Part shown: piece by piece, positions 53,814 to 63,804 of the stretch
How positions within the stretch are numbered: the stretch's first letter is position 1
Layout of the letters: each line of letters begins with the position of its first letter
Assembly: GCF_004354985.1 (NCBI RefSeq)
Contig: NZ_SMSK01000010.1
Location: forward strand, 156,686 to 220,685
Direction: 5' to 3'
Source of the DNA: Segetibacter sp. 3557_3
GTDB taxonomy: Bacteria > Bacteroidota > Bacteroidia > Chitinophagales > Chitinophagaceae
DNA: 64,000 bases
Program-made: the position numbers and the translations under genes
Notes under the pieces: model-generated
The model's input: only the letters and a program-made list of their open reading frames with translations
What the model was told of the DNA's origin: nothing
Database searches by the model: none

Positions 53814-56072
53814 TTATGGATTATAATTCAGGTAATCGTCTATCAGGTGTATCACGCTGCGGTTCGAAAGGTTGTTGCTTTGCGAAAGGATTACGTTGGC
53901 GGAGTTATTCCGGTTATCGCGTACCGACAACATGCCCGGACTGTTTACCAGCCGAACCTTTATCGAATTACCCTGGGCATCTTTCAGGTAGGTATCAACA
54001 AGCCCTGTTGCGTTGCCGTCGGGTACAACCGTACGACCAAACAGGATGTGGTATTGTATAAACTGGCGGACGAGTTCTTTATCGCGGTCGGCCGTTGGAT
54101 TAAATACCGGAACCTTGTTAGGTGCGGTTCCTGTTCCAGGAAGCAGGCCATCATTTACCGCCTTCCTGATTGCATTATTGTTGGGAATAAAAACGGTGCT
54201 GAAGCCGGTCAGACCAATAATGTCGTTTGTGGCTGCATTGTAAAAGGTGGAATTGCTGAGGTACTGCCAAAAGAAATTGAAATCGGAAGTGGTGCTTAAA
54301 CCAAGGTTCCTGATATGGGTGCCGACTGTTCGTTCAGAATACAAAGGCAGTTCGTTCAGGTAATAAACCGTTCCGTTTACTGCTGTTTTCATGCTATCTA
54401 CATTGGCGACTTTGCCGAGGTCTTGCAATCCTGCTGTTTCAATCGTATTGTTCCTGTATTTAATGTAATCACCTTCCGTTCCGGCGTCGCCGGACTTTAC
54501 AATGTTTGCACCAGACAGGTTATCTGTTTGTTGTTTGTACGGTTCGAAAAATACACAGGTACGAACGATACGGCTCAACTTATCAGATACGCCATTAGTG
54601 GTGGCGCTTCCGCCAGCGGGCCGGTATTCAAATTGGTCCCTGACAACGTTATAGGAATAGCCTGCGGCAAAAAACACATCGTCCGGGATAAGAAAAACGT
54701 TTGCCATAACATTCGACTTTGCAATTAGCAGTTTCAGGCCGGTTACGTTTAGCAAACGCGTCATCATGGTGTAAGCGGGATTGAGATAGGCTTTGCTGAA
54801 TACCGTACTGAATACATCGGCTTCCTGCACTTTGGTTGTGCCGTAGATAATACCATTGCTCAGTATTCTACGGTCGAAAACATCAGCAGCCGGGTTAAAC
54901 TTCGCCGGTTCGCTAAACCTGTTCCTGGTAACGGCAAACTTGCTCGGCCATACCACCGTAGGAAAAAGGTGCGAGTTTAAAAAGTCGGCAATAATCTCAA
55001 TGGGTACCTGGTCGAGGGACGAATAATATTGTAGTAAGGTGTTTTTTACATAGGCATCAACTGCCGCATTATTTGGAATAAACATGGTCCAGCAGTCTTT
55101 CTGCCCATCGTTGTCTTCAAGCTTTACAAAGTTTTCGTTATTGGGTGAAAAGGCTAGTAAACCGGAATACACTTTTACAAATACCGAATCATTTTTGCCG
55201 GTGAGCACTTCGTAACGGCGGGAGGCATCGGCATTATAAATAAACTGCACCATGTTGTTTACATACAGGCGGTTCAGGATAGCACGAAAGCTGCTGTATT
55301 CGGGTTTTGTTCTGATGTATTCATCAATGCTCAGCAGGGGTGTAATTACCTTGTCGACCTCGTGAACAACCCCATTTTCAGCGGTGATATCCTTAGTCAA
55401 CACACGTGCATTAGAAACATTGAAGCCGGTGTACTCAGTAGTGGGGAAAAAGTATTTGTAGTCGGCAGCAGTAAGGTTATTTGCTGCAAAGTAGTCGTCG
55501 GTAAAATAAGTGATGTACTTGTTGTTGTAATCAGATGGCAGGTAATTACCGGTAGCGGAAGCGAAAGTATTGTTGCGATTGTTCGCGATGGCAACAATCG
55601 GTTTATTGTTTAAACCAGTGTCTTTATAATACCCGGAATAGTAGGCGGTTCTTCTACGAAAAGCAATTGAAGGCGTCCACCCTGCATTGTTGGCGGTTGC
55701 CTGGTAATCATCTAGTCGATCCTTTTCAAAGGCGTTGTACACGAGCAGGTATTGGACCATTGCACGTGCTGAAACGGAGTCAATTTCTGTAACGGCCTTA
55801 ATGCCTCTTTCAGCAAAGTATAGCTGGAACGCCTCATCGTTGGGTGCGAACATGGTCCAGTATCCTGCACCGGTCAGGGTTTCTTTGTAGCCGCCTTTTT
55901 CAATTAAGGCCACCAGGTTCTTGAAATTACCCTTTGCTGCGAGCAGGTCGTAAATGGGTGGTTCAAGCGACTCCGGCCGGTTGTATTTTGCGTCCCACTC
56001 TTTTTTTCTACAGCCAAAGAGTGTGATCAATAATAAGCATACAGTTAAAAACCGGGAAGTAAATTTCTTCAT
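53814..56072 (-). CDS. Four-domain FAS1 (fasciclin) surface lipoprotein, first gene of the PUL operon
   Basis: The protein has 752 residues with a lipoprotein Cys in LLITLFGCRKKEWD. Four FAS1-like domains can be traced by their paired words: the front word TMFAPNDEAFQLYF and end GVVHEVDKVITPL (about 40-250); TMFIPNNAAVDAYV with GIIYGTTKVQEAD (about 255-410); VFLIPDDVFFAAG with GTVYYLNELPLYS (about 415-570); TVFIPNNNAIRKAV with SVIHLIDDYLNYN (about 580-752). FAS1 proteins mediate adhesion in many bacteria and eukaryotes; tandem FAS1 lipoproteins beside SusCD genes are known in Bacteroidota but poorly characterised. As first gene of the operon it sets the dose of the whole transcript. Confidence 0.86.
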   Translation of the reverse strand: MKKFTSRFLTVCLLLITLFGCRKKEWDAKYNRPESLEPPIYDLLAAKGNFKNLVALIEKGGYKETLTGAGYWTMFAPNDEAFQLYFAERGIKAVTEIDSVSARAMVQYLLVYNAFEKDRLDDYQATANNAGWTPSIAFRRRTAYYSGYYKDTGLNNKPIVAIANNRNNTFASATGNYLPSDYNNKYITYFTDDYFAANNLTAADYKYFFPTTEYTGFNVSNARVLTKDITAENGVVHEVDKVITPLLSIDEYIRTKPEYSSFRAILNRLYVNNMVQFIYNADASRRYEVLTGKNDSVFVKVYSGLLAFSPNNENFVKLEDNDGQKDCWTMFIPNNAAVDAYVKNTLLQYYSSLDQVPIEIIADFLNSHLFPTVVWPSKFAVTRNRFSEPAKFNPAADVFDRRILSNGIIYGTTKVQEADVFSTVFSKAYLNPAYTMMTRLLNVTGLKLLIAKSNVMANVFLIPDDVFFAAGYSYNVVRDQFEYRPAGGSATTNGVSDKLSRIVRTCVFFEPYKQQTDNLSGANIVKSGDAGTEGDYIKYRNNTIETAGLQDLGKVANVDSMKTAVNGTVYYLNELPLYSERTVGTHIRNLGLSTTSDFNFFWQYLSNSTFYNAATNDIIGLTGFSTVFIPNNNAIRKAVNDGLLPGTGTAPNKVPVFNPTADRDKELVRQFIQYHILFGRTVVPDGNATGLVDTYLKDAQGNSIKVRLVNSPGMLSVRDNRNNSANVILSQSNNLSNRSVIHLIDDYLNYNP

Positions 56073-56394
56073 ATTGTGCAGGCAAGCTTTGAATGAGAAG
56101 ATATCACCTGGAATAACAGGTAAAACCGGTCAACAGAAAAATGGCGAAGGGATTTTGCGAGAGCGTTACCGGGTAATGAATGGGGGCATGCAACAGCAGG
56201 ATACTGTGCATCTAAACGGGTTAGATTTGTTTTTAATGACATAACAACCGGGTAGCGTTTATTCGAATAAACAGCGTAATTCGTTAGAGATAAGGGAACT
56301 CATGGTAAATATAAATAAGTTGATTCAGCAACCATCATGTACCATCATGGAGGTAATGGCTTATGTTGTATGATGTATGTTATATGGAGTTACT

Positions 56395-56775
56395 TTAAAT
56401 TATGAATTATGAGTTTAGGGTTATGAGTTTAGCGTTATGAGTCCGGAGTTATAAGGTCGGGGTATGAGTCGAGCGTTATGAGAACTAAGTTCACAGTTAT
56501 AAGTTGTGCATAAAGGTAATGCCAGGGCGATAGCTAATATTAGCAAGTAAGTGAATTCGACTAATAGCTAAATACCAGCTTCGCAAATTTGCCGAATAGC
56601 ATTGCTGCTGTAAAAGTGAGTGACACAACCGGAGCTTTATCGATGTTCTGTCGCCGGCTCCCCAAAAAAACTAAACTTTTTGACTTTTGCCGTTTGGGTT
56701 TTTACATTTTGCATTTTTAATTTTGACTTTTGCATTTTGACTTTTTACATTTTACATTTTTCATTTTTCATTTTC
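56395..56775. repeat. Repeat-rich part of the divergent PUL control region
   Basis: 56395-56505 contains six TTATGAGT-type words (GTTATGAGTTTAG and variants). 56598-56670 is copy 2 of family F (GTGAGTGACACAACCGG, GTTCTGTCGCCGG). 56695-56775 is a tract of ATTTTGCATTTTT / ACATTTTACATTTTT words. The whole 808-bp gap separates the fasciclin operon from the divergent lyase gene, so the promoters of both lie in or around these repeats. No regulator gene is present nearby. Confidence 0.6.
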
Positions 56776-56880
56776 CCCCCGATAGTGCAGGACAGATACC
56801 ATTGCCCTGCTGCCTACATTGTATGGTGTTTGGGCAAACCTGTCGCCCTGCTACAACGACTGCATTATCAATAAGCCAAT

Positions 56881-59800
56881 ATGAAGAAAATCTACCCTGC
56901 TTTTGTCCTGAGCCTATTATCGTTTATTACGTCATCAACCAGTGCACAAACACTTGCCTTTCCCGGGGCAGATGGCTTTGGCCGGTTTGCTAAAGGCGCC
57001 CGCGCAGTAACCAACCGCGAAGTATACATCGTTACCAACATTAATGATGCAGGACCAGGATCATTCCGCGACGCCGTAAGTAAACCCGGGCGTATCGTAG
57101 TTTTTGCTGTCGGTGGAAACATCAAACTGCTTTCAGATGTGGTCGTAACCGCCAACGTTACGATAGCTGGTCAAACCGCACCTGGCGACGGCATTGTACT
57201 ATCCGGTAAAAGGGTAACGTTTTCGGGGGCAAGCAACACCATCAGCCGCTACCTGCGCGTAAGACTTGGCGCTACCGACAATGCGGGCAAAGACGCATCG
57301 GGACTCTCCAACGGGAACAACATGATCTTTGATCATATGTCTTTTTCCTGGGGTATGGATGAGGTTTTTTCCATCAACTGGGACAACAAAGGATCATCCC
57401 CCGACAGCATCACCATCCAGAACTCGATGATCGCACAAGGGCTTCACCGGGATAATCACTCAGCAGGCGGTCTCATACAAACCCCCGATGGTGGAAAGAT
57501 CAGCCTGCTTCGAAACCTCTACATCAGCAATAAGACACGTAACCCTAAAGTGAAGGGAGTAAATGAATTTGTAAACAACGTCGTTTACAACTGGGGTAAC
57601 GGTAATCGACTTGGACCAACACTCAATTATGGCTGGTCTGGCGATGCATACATCATGGGCGGTTCATCGGGTGTATCGGAAGTGAATGTGATCAACAACT
57701 ATTTTATGAGCGGGCCGCTTACACCACCAACTGTGAAAACCCCGTTTTCTCGTGGTACCGGAACCTTCAACATTTTTGCATCGGGTAATTACTTCGATAA
57801 AAATATAAACGGAGTGCTCGATGGTAGCCTTGTGCCTTACGACTCTACGGGTTACCCGGGCATAACCGGCAATGCTTTTAAAATGCAACCGTTCCCCTAC
57901 CCCGCTGCGAACCCGCTGCTGACTGCTGAGCAGGCCTACCAACTTGTTGCTGATAGTGCGGGAGCATCTTATCCGAAACGCGACCAGGTAGATTCGCTGC
58001 TGGCCGCCGAAGTGAGGTCACATGGAACCCAGGGTTATTATGTTTACCGCGAAACAGACCTGCCGTTTACGAATGGCGGGGTTGGCAATGTATTTAATGC
58101 ACCCGCACCCCTGGATACCGACAGCGATGGTATGCCGGATGCATGGGAAGACGCAAATGGCCTCAACAAAAACAACAAAGCAGATGCTACCTTATTCAGC
58201 ACCGGTTATCCGGAATACCTGAACATTGAAGTTTATATAAACGGGCTCATCAATACGACACCGCCACCATTCATCCTGCCGCCAACCAATGTATTGCTTG
58301 GTGCAACATCTTTTGAAACGCCCTCTCCTTACAGCAAGGTAACCATCAACTGGAGCGATAATGCAAATAACGAAGAGTATTATGTACTGGAGCGTTCTGA
58401 GGATAGCGTTGTGTTCTCCGACATCGCTCACCCTGTTGCAAATACCAGCAGCTACCTCGATAGCGGCCTTGTTCCCAACAAAACTTACTATTATCGGCTA
58501 AAGGCTGTACAAGGTGCCATTTCCTCTTCGTACAGTTCAATACTATCCGTAAAAACACCGCCACTGCCTTCAGCGCCTGTTGCACCGGGTACACCAAATC
58601 CCGTAAATGGAAATAAATATGTTGAACTCGCAGGGGGCAAGCTGACGCTCAGGTGGACGGGCAGTAACAACACCACGAGCTACCAGGTTTATCTTGGCAG
58701 TTCGGCAACGTTGCTTACTAAACTTGCCGATGTTCCTTACGCGGCTGCACCGTCGTACCAGCTAAGCGGGCTGGCCGACTCAACAACCTATTATTGGAGG
58801 GTTGATGCAAGCAATGCCAAAGGAACTGCCACCGGTACAGTATGGAACTTCAGGACAACCCCATTGTTTCAACCGGGTCTGATCGGACATTGGAGTTTTG
58901 ATGAAGCAGACGGGATACAGGTGATAGATTCCAGCGACTACCAGGCGCATGGTATTCTTGGTTTAGATGATGATGACACAACCACCCGGATAACGGGCAG
59001 ACTTAAAAACGCACTCGACTTTGCCAATGCGGATCCATCCAAATACGTGGTTAGCATTCCCAGCCAGGATCACCTGTTTATCGATCGTGGTTCTTTTTCG
59101 CTTGCTTTTTGGATGAAGGCTACGCCCAGCCACCTGCCGCAGGACAACAATACCAGTGCTTACTTATTGTGTAAAGGATCAATCTCGCGCAGTGCTTTGA
59201 CCGGCGCCACGGGAAAGCGGTTCGACATTGAGTTCAAGAATAAACAACTTCGTTTTGCTGTTGACGACGACAACGACGCGGGTGGTGGCGGTAAAGATGA
59301 ACTGCAAACCAATGGTGCACCCTTTTTTACCAATAGCTGGGTACACGTAGCCCTGGTGCGCGATACGCTCGCTAGGAAACTCCGTGCCTACTTAAACGGA
59401 GTTATGGTAGGCGAAACAAATAACACGAGGGCTAAATCAATTGGCGAGGCAAGTGCGCTCGCGATCGGGAATATAGGAGAACTCGAATTCCTGGCTAACA
59501 CCAACGCCCCTGCACCTTACAAGGGTATGCTCGACGAATTGCGCTTGTACAACTACACCCTTACCCTTGCTGAAATACAACAGCTGGCACAGGTTGGGTC
59601 AGGAGCGCTGCCTATGAAACTGGTTGCATTTGCTGCCACTAAAAATGGAACAGCAGTACTGGTTAGCTGGCAAACAGCTTCGGAAGTTCAAGGGGGCAAA
59701 TACATTGTAGAACGAAGCGCAGATGGCGCAAACTGGATGAGCATTGCTACGATTACAGCAAGCGGCAGGTCTGCCAATAATTACGGTTACACGGACAAAC

Positions 59801-60141
59801 AGCCTTTGGACCGGAGCAACTTCTACCGGATCAGGCTCGTGTCTGCAGACGGCTCTTACAGCTTTACACCAGTGCGGCTTGTAAGCTTTAGCCGGCAAAC
59901 CGAACTAACGCTGTACCCGAATCCATCTACTTCGGTAAGCATGATCTCCTTTAACCTTGCTTCTTCAAAAGGGGAGTTAACCATAACTGATGCCGCAGGT
60001 AAAACCATCTTAAAACAAACCCTTACCAGCGAAAGCGGCCCGGTAAACGTTCAAACCTCCACACTCGTTGCAGGCACCTATATCGTAAAACTAAAAACCG
60101 CTGAAACAACGTTGGTGAAAAAATTGGTGGTGATGCGTTGA
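56881..60141 (+). CDS. Multidomain pectate-lyase-like enzyme with Fn3, LamG-like and T9SS sorting domains
   Basis: The protein has 1086 residues with a signal peptide ending STSAQ. The catalytic beta-helix (about 20-400) starts LAFPGADGFGRFAKGARAV and includes GSFRDAVSKPGRIVVFAVGG, TIAGQTAPGDGI, MIFDHMSFSWGMDEVFS and IQNSMIAQGLHRDNHSAGG. DTDSDGMPDAWEDANG (about 415-430) is a calcium-type word. Two Fn3-like domains follow (about 470-560 and 570-660), then a LamG-like concanavalin fold (about 665-900; GLIGHWSFDEADGIQVIDSS, ending DELRLYNYTLTLAEIQQL). The end (about 1010-1086; LTLYPNPSTS to LVKKLVVMR) is a type A T9SS sorting signal, which should put the enzyme on the cell surface or outside. 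It diverges from the SusCD operon and would make the first cut in the polymer. Confidence 0.9.
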   Translation: MKKIYPAFVLSLLSFITSSTSAQTLAFPGADGFGRFAKGARAVTNREVYIVTNINDAGPGSFRDAVSKPGRIVVFAVGGNIKLLSDVVVTANVTIAGQTAPGDGIVLSGKRVTFSGASNTISRYLRVRLGATDNAGKDASGLSNGNNMIFDHMSFSWGMDEVFSINWDNKGSSPDSITIQNSMIAQGLHRDNHSAGGLIQTPDGGKISLLRNLYISNKTRNPKVKGVNEFVNNVVYNWGNGNRLGPTLNYGWSGDAYIMGGSSGVSEVNVINNYFMSGPLTPPTVKTPFSRGTGTFNIFASGNYFDKNINGVLDGSLVPYDSTGYPGITGNAFKMQPFPYPAANPLLTAEQAYQLVADSAGASYPKRDQVDSLLAAEVRSHGTQGYYVYRETDLPFTNGGVGNVFNAPAPLDTDSDGMPDAWEDANGLNKNNKADATLFSTGYPEYLNIEVYINGLINTTPPPFILPPTNVLLGATSFETPSPYSKVTINWSDNANNEEYYVLERSEDSVVFSDIAHPVANTSSYLDSGLVPNKTYYYRLKAVQGAISSSYSSILSVKTPPLPSAPVAPGTPNPVNGNKYVELAGGKLTLRWTGSNNTTSYQVYLGSSATLLTKLADVPYAAAPSYQLSGLADSTTYYWRVDASNAKGTATGTVWNFRTTPLFQPGLIGHWSFDEADGIQVIDSSDYQAHGILGLDDDDTTTRITGRLKNALDFANADPSKYVVSIPSQDHLFIDRGSFSLAFWMKATPSHLPQDNNTSAYLLCKGSISRSALTGATGKRFDIEFKNKQLRFAVDDDNDAGGGGKDELQTNGAPFFTNSWVHVALVRDTLARKLRAYLNGVMVGETNNTRAKSIGEASALAIGNIGELEFLANTNAPAPYKGMLDELRLYNYTLTLAEIQQLAQVGSGALPMKLVAFAATKNGTAVLVSWQTASEVQGGKYIVERSADGANWMSIATITASGRSANNYGYTDKQPLDRSNFYRIRLVSADGSYSFTPVRLVSFSRQTELTLYPNPSTSVSMISFNLASSKGELTITDAAGKTILKQTLTSESGPVNVQTSTLVAGTYIVKLKTAETTLVKKLVVMR

Positions 60142-60287
60142 ACAGAATGAAAAATGTAAAATGGAAAATTAAAAAGGAATACTCCTGATCCGGAAATTGG
60201 TGCTCAATTGAAACCACAATGATTCATTGATCATCTTATCGACTAATCAACCTGTCAATTTCCCCTCAATACCACAATACCTGCCCG

Positions 60288-61372
60288 GTGATTGCTTTAA
60301 CGCAAAGGGCGCAAAGGAAGGCCGCGCAAAGAACGCGAAGAAGCTGGCTGAGTTCTTGGAAAACCTGTTGGGTCCATAATGCTTACAACAGAACGCAGAT
60401 GGATCAACCAATCAACTGATCAACTTATCAACCAATCAACTTTCTTCCCGATCCCACAATACCTAATACCCGTTTTCAATCCGAAATCCGCAATCCGCTA
60501 ATCCTTATACCTCCTAGAATAGTCGGCAGGTGATTGTTTTAACGCAAAGAACGCAGAGGAAAGCCGCGCAAAGAACGTGAAGAAGATGGTTGAATTTTTG
60601 ATAAACCTTTTGGATCCATCATGCTTACAACAGAACGCAAATGTGCTTCGCACTGCAAAGCACGCAACTAGTCAAAGGAACAACCAATCAACTTATCAAC
60701 CTCTCAACTTCCTTCCTTATACCCAATACCACAATACCAAATCCCCGTTTTCAATCCTAAATTCGCCCATCCGCAATTCGCCAATCCTTATACCTCAATA
60801 CCAGAATAACTGGCAGGTGATTGTTTCAACCCAAAGGGCGCAAAGGAAGGCCGCGCAAAGAACGTGAAGAAGATGGTTGAGTTTTTGGAAAACCTCTTGG
60901 ATCCATCATGCTTACAACAGAACGCAAAGGTGCTTCGCACTGCAAAGCACGTAACTAGTCAACGGAACAACCAATCAACTGATCAACTAATCAACTTATC
61001 AACCTCTCAACTTCCTTCCTTATACCCAATACCACAATACCTAATACCCGTTTTCAATCCGCAATCCGCCAATCCTTATACCTCAGTAACAGAATAATCG
61101 GCAGGTGATTGTTTTAACGCAAAGGGCGCAAAGAAGGCCGCGCAAAGAACGCGAACAAAAGGGTTGAGTTTTTCAAAAACCATTTGGGCGAAAAATGCCT
61201 ACAACCGAACGCAAAGGTGCTTCGCACTGCAAAGCACGTAACTAGTCAACGGAACAACCAATCAACTGATCAACTAATCAACTTATCAACCTCTCAACTT
61301 CCTTCCTTATACCCAATACCACAATACCTAATACCCGTTTTCAATTCGCAATCCGCTAATCCGCCAATCCAC
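60288..61372. repeat. Tandem array of four 240-290-bp composite units
   Basis: Units start with GTGATTG at 60288, 60530, 60817 and 61105. Each holds (A/C)GCAAAGGGCGCAAAG...GGCCGCGCAAAG, then a GA-rich segment, TGCTTACAACAGAACGCA, and CAACTTATCAACC words. Each ends with CCCAATACCACAATACC and AATCCGC words. Units 2-4 also share GTGCTTCGCACTGCAAAGCAC, an inverted repeat absent from the shorter unit 1. Three small open frames in the array encode near-identical peptides starting at MKKMVEFL or in shifted positions and look like translations of the repeat. The array separates two convergent genes. Confidence 0.85.
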
Positions 61373-63721
61373 TCACCCTCCTACCCTCGGATCAGGCTTC
61401 GTCTTCAGCTCGTACTCCTGCGGGGGAGTTGCAGCCAATAAATGGCGTACGAAATAATCCCACCGCCGGCGCATCATATAAGGACCGAATTCGCCATAGC
61501 CATGGCGACTGTTTGGAAAGATCACCAGGTCGAAATCCTTGTTCGCTTTCTCCAATGCCTCTACCACCAGCAGGGTATTGTAGGGTGGTACATTATCATC
61601 GAGCATACCATGTGCAAGCATCAATTTGCCCTTAAGGTTTTTAGCATAGTTCTGGTTTGCCTGCGCTTCGTAGTTCGATTTACCGTCTGCACCAACGGTT
61701 AGCAAGCCAATATACCTTTCGCCCCAATCGTCTTCGTAGTTGCGGTTTTCATGATTACCCGATTCTGAGATGCCCACTTTAAAGAACTCCGGAAAACGGA
61801 ACATCGCGGCTGCGGTTGCATAACCACCACCGGAATGCCCCCAGATACCAGCCCGGTCGATATCGATGTATGGATATTTTGCGGCAAGCTGTTTCATACC
61901 GGCAATCTGGTCGGGCAAGGTGTTATCCGCCATGTTTCCGTAGCACATGTCGTGAAAGCTTTTTGATCGCAATGGATTGCAGGTACCTTCAATGGCAACC
62001 ACCACAAAACCCAGTTCGGCAAGTGCCTGGTTATCGCCAACGGCATTTTCAAAACCCCAGCTTCTTATGCTGCCACCCTGCGGACCGGGATAGATATAGT
62101 TGATGATGGGGTACTTCTTAGTGGGATCGAGCCTGGTGGGTGTAAACATTAACCCATACAGATCGGTTTGATTGTCCCTTGCTTTTACAACGATTGGTGT
62201 CGGTGGTTTCCAACCTGTAGCCGTGAGCCTTGAGATATCGGCTTTTTCTAATGTCAGCACGAGCTTGCCGGCGGCAGTGCGCAATACCATAACAGGCGGC
62301 ACGTCCTGCTTCGAATAACTGTCCACAAAATATTTCCCCGAAGGCGAAAAGCTCACCTGGTGGTTCCCGTCTTCGGGGGTAAGCAAGGTTAGCTTTTTAC
62401 CGTCAAAACCAACACTGTACAAATGACTGAAATAGGGATTGCGCCCCTGCTCGCGTCCACCTGCAAGAAAGTAAAGTGTGCGTGTTTTCTCATCTACCTT
62501 CAGCAGTTTCGAAATTGCCCATTCGCCTTTGGTGACCTGGTTTTTTACCTGGCCCGTTGTTGCATCGTACAGGTACAGGTGACCCCAGTTATCGCGCTCC
62601 GAAAACCAGAGTATCTCATTGGTGGCAGGCAGGTATCGCCAGTTAATACTCCCCTGTCCCGATTCGAACTGGGTGGCCACACTTTCGGCAAATACCTGGC
62701 GGATCTCGCCTGTAGCAGGATTTGCGATCCATACCGTTGCCTGCTTATGATCGCGGCTGGTTGATACAAAGGCAAGGCTCGAAGCATCAGCACTCCAGTC
62801 TACATCACCGAAGTCCTTACCACCACACGAAATATCATCGCACAGGGTTCCCCGGCGTGGATCCGGTGGCATCTTTAGCCGGATCACTTTCGGATTGTCC
62901 ACTTCAATGATCACCCGGTGGATGGTAATCACGTCTTTGTCGCCGGGCAACGGGTACTTCCAGGCTTGCAGGGTTGGCTTACCTACGTTTGTTGTCACCA
63001 GGTACATGTCACTTGCCTTGCGTTGATCCTGTTGAAAGGTGGCGATCTTTTTTGAATCGGGCGACCACGCCAGTATCGCCCGGTCGCTTTTTTTCCAGCC
63101 GGCATTGTCGGTGGCATAGCCAAAGTCTTTTATGCCATCTGTAGTCAGCTGGGTTTCTTTATTGGTGGCAACTTCGCGTACCCAAAGGTTATGCTCACGT
63201 ATAAAGGCCGCCCGTTTGCCGTCGGGTGAAAGCACGCTGTTCGACCGAACACCAGCGGAGTAAATTGTCCGGGGTGCATCGTCGGCAACAACGGAATTGT
63301 TGCCCGCATTGAATTTCCAGTTTTTACCTGCTACCGAAAACTGAAGGGCCTGATCGTTGGTGTAATTAATTGTTGAAAACGGAAGCCGGTTTGCATCGTA
63401 TTTAGCCCCCGATGCTGAAGACAGGGCTCCGGCAAGTTTTTGCGCGTCAAAGGCTGTGGAGCGTTTTGCCGTTGCCGGGTTTACCAGTATGAATTCACTA
63501 CCCTGAGGTGTCAATACCCGGTACCAGAACCGATCATCCGGCAACCAGGTCGCCTTTATCCCGGAACGATCAACCAATTGCCCGGTATTGTAACCAAGCA
63601 TTTTTTCTGCACGTTCGTAATCGGCGGCGGTAAGGGTTGCAGACTGTTGCGCCAGCACTGCAAAACTGGTGGTGATACAAAACGAAAACGTAAATAGTAT
63701 AGCGGCGAAAGACTTATGCAT
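61373..63721 (-). CDS. Exported dipeptidyl peptidase IV-like serine protease (S9B family)
   Basis: The protein has 782 residues from the ATG at 63721 (MHKSFAAILFTFSF), which gives a signal peptide ending VLAQQ; the frame from 63787 adds 22 residues before it. The N-terminal beta-propeller (about 40-520) contains ILAWSPDSKKIATFQQD, WIANPATGEIRQ and similar blades. The alpha/beta-hydrolase domain has GIWGHSGGGYAT with Ser630, GMLDDNVPP with Asp708 and FPNSRHGYG with His740, forming the catalytic triad. GHSGGG replaces the more common GWSYGG of DPP-IV. DPP-IV releases dipeptides (usually with Pro or Ala second) from N-termini in the periplasm. The Glu pair of DPP-IV that binds the N-terminus was not located with certainty. 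Confidence 0.9.
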   Translation of the reverse strand: MHKSFAAILFTFSFCITTSFAVLAQQSATLTAADYERAEKMLGYNTGQLVDRSGIKATWLPDDRFWYRVLTPQGSEFILVNPATAKRSTAFDAQKLAGALSSASGAKYDANRLPFSTINYTNDQALQFSVAGKNWKFNAGNNSVVADDAPRTIYSAGVRSNSVLSPDGKRAAFIREHNLWVREVATNKETQLTTDGIKDFGYATDNAGWKKSDRAILAWSPDSKKIATFQQDQRKASDMYLVTTNVGKPTLQAWKYPLPGDKDVITIHRVIIEVDNPKVIRLKMPPDPRRGTLCDDISCGGKDFGDVDWSADASSLAFVSTSRDHKQATVWIANPATGEIRQVFAESVATQFESGQGSINWRYLPATNEILWFSERDNWGHLYLYDATTGQVKNQVTKGEWAISKLLKVDEKTRTLYFLAGGREQGRNPYFSHLYSVGFDGKKLTLLTPEDGNHQVSFSPSGKYFVDSYSKQDVPPVMVLRTAAGKLVLTLEKADISRLTATGWKPPTPIVVKARDNQTDLYGLMFTPTRLDPTKKYPIINYIYPGPQGGSIRSWGFENAVGDNQALAELGFVVVAIEGTCNPLRSKSFHDMCYGNMADNTLPDQIAGMKQLAAKYPYIDIDRAGIWGHSGGGYATAAAMFRFPEFFKVGISESGNHENRNYEDDWGERYIGLLTVGADGKSNYEAQANQNYAKNLKGKLMLAHGMLDDNVPPYNTLLVVEALEKANKDFDLVIFPNSRHGYGEFGPYMMRRRWDYFVRHLLAATPPQEYELKTKPDPRVGG

Positions 63722-63804
63722 CGGAAGGAATTTTGGAATAGAATATCTTAAGCCTGAAAATAAGCTATAATGAATAAACCAACGCAAATGGCCTGGCTGC
63801 CCCT

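Noticed and set aside
54315..54728. A 137-codon plus-strand frame inside the first fasciclin gene
   Set aside because: It is antisense to FAS1 domains that are conserved on the minus strand; the open frame is a by-product of codon usage.
60288..61372. Possible CRISPR array
   Set aside because: Units are 240-290 bp and similar along their entire length, without short repeats separated by unique spacers, and no cas gene is nearby.
60577..61441. Three similar small open frames starting near MKKMVEFL
   Set aside because: They coincide with units of the tandem array, and their likeness comes from the DNA repeat. They lack separate start signals and end in word-repeat translation (NQSTDQLINLSTSQ).
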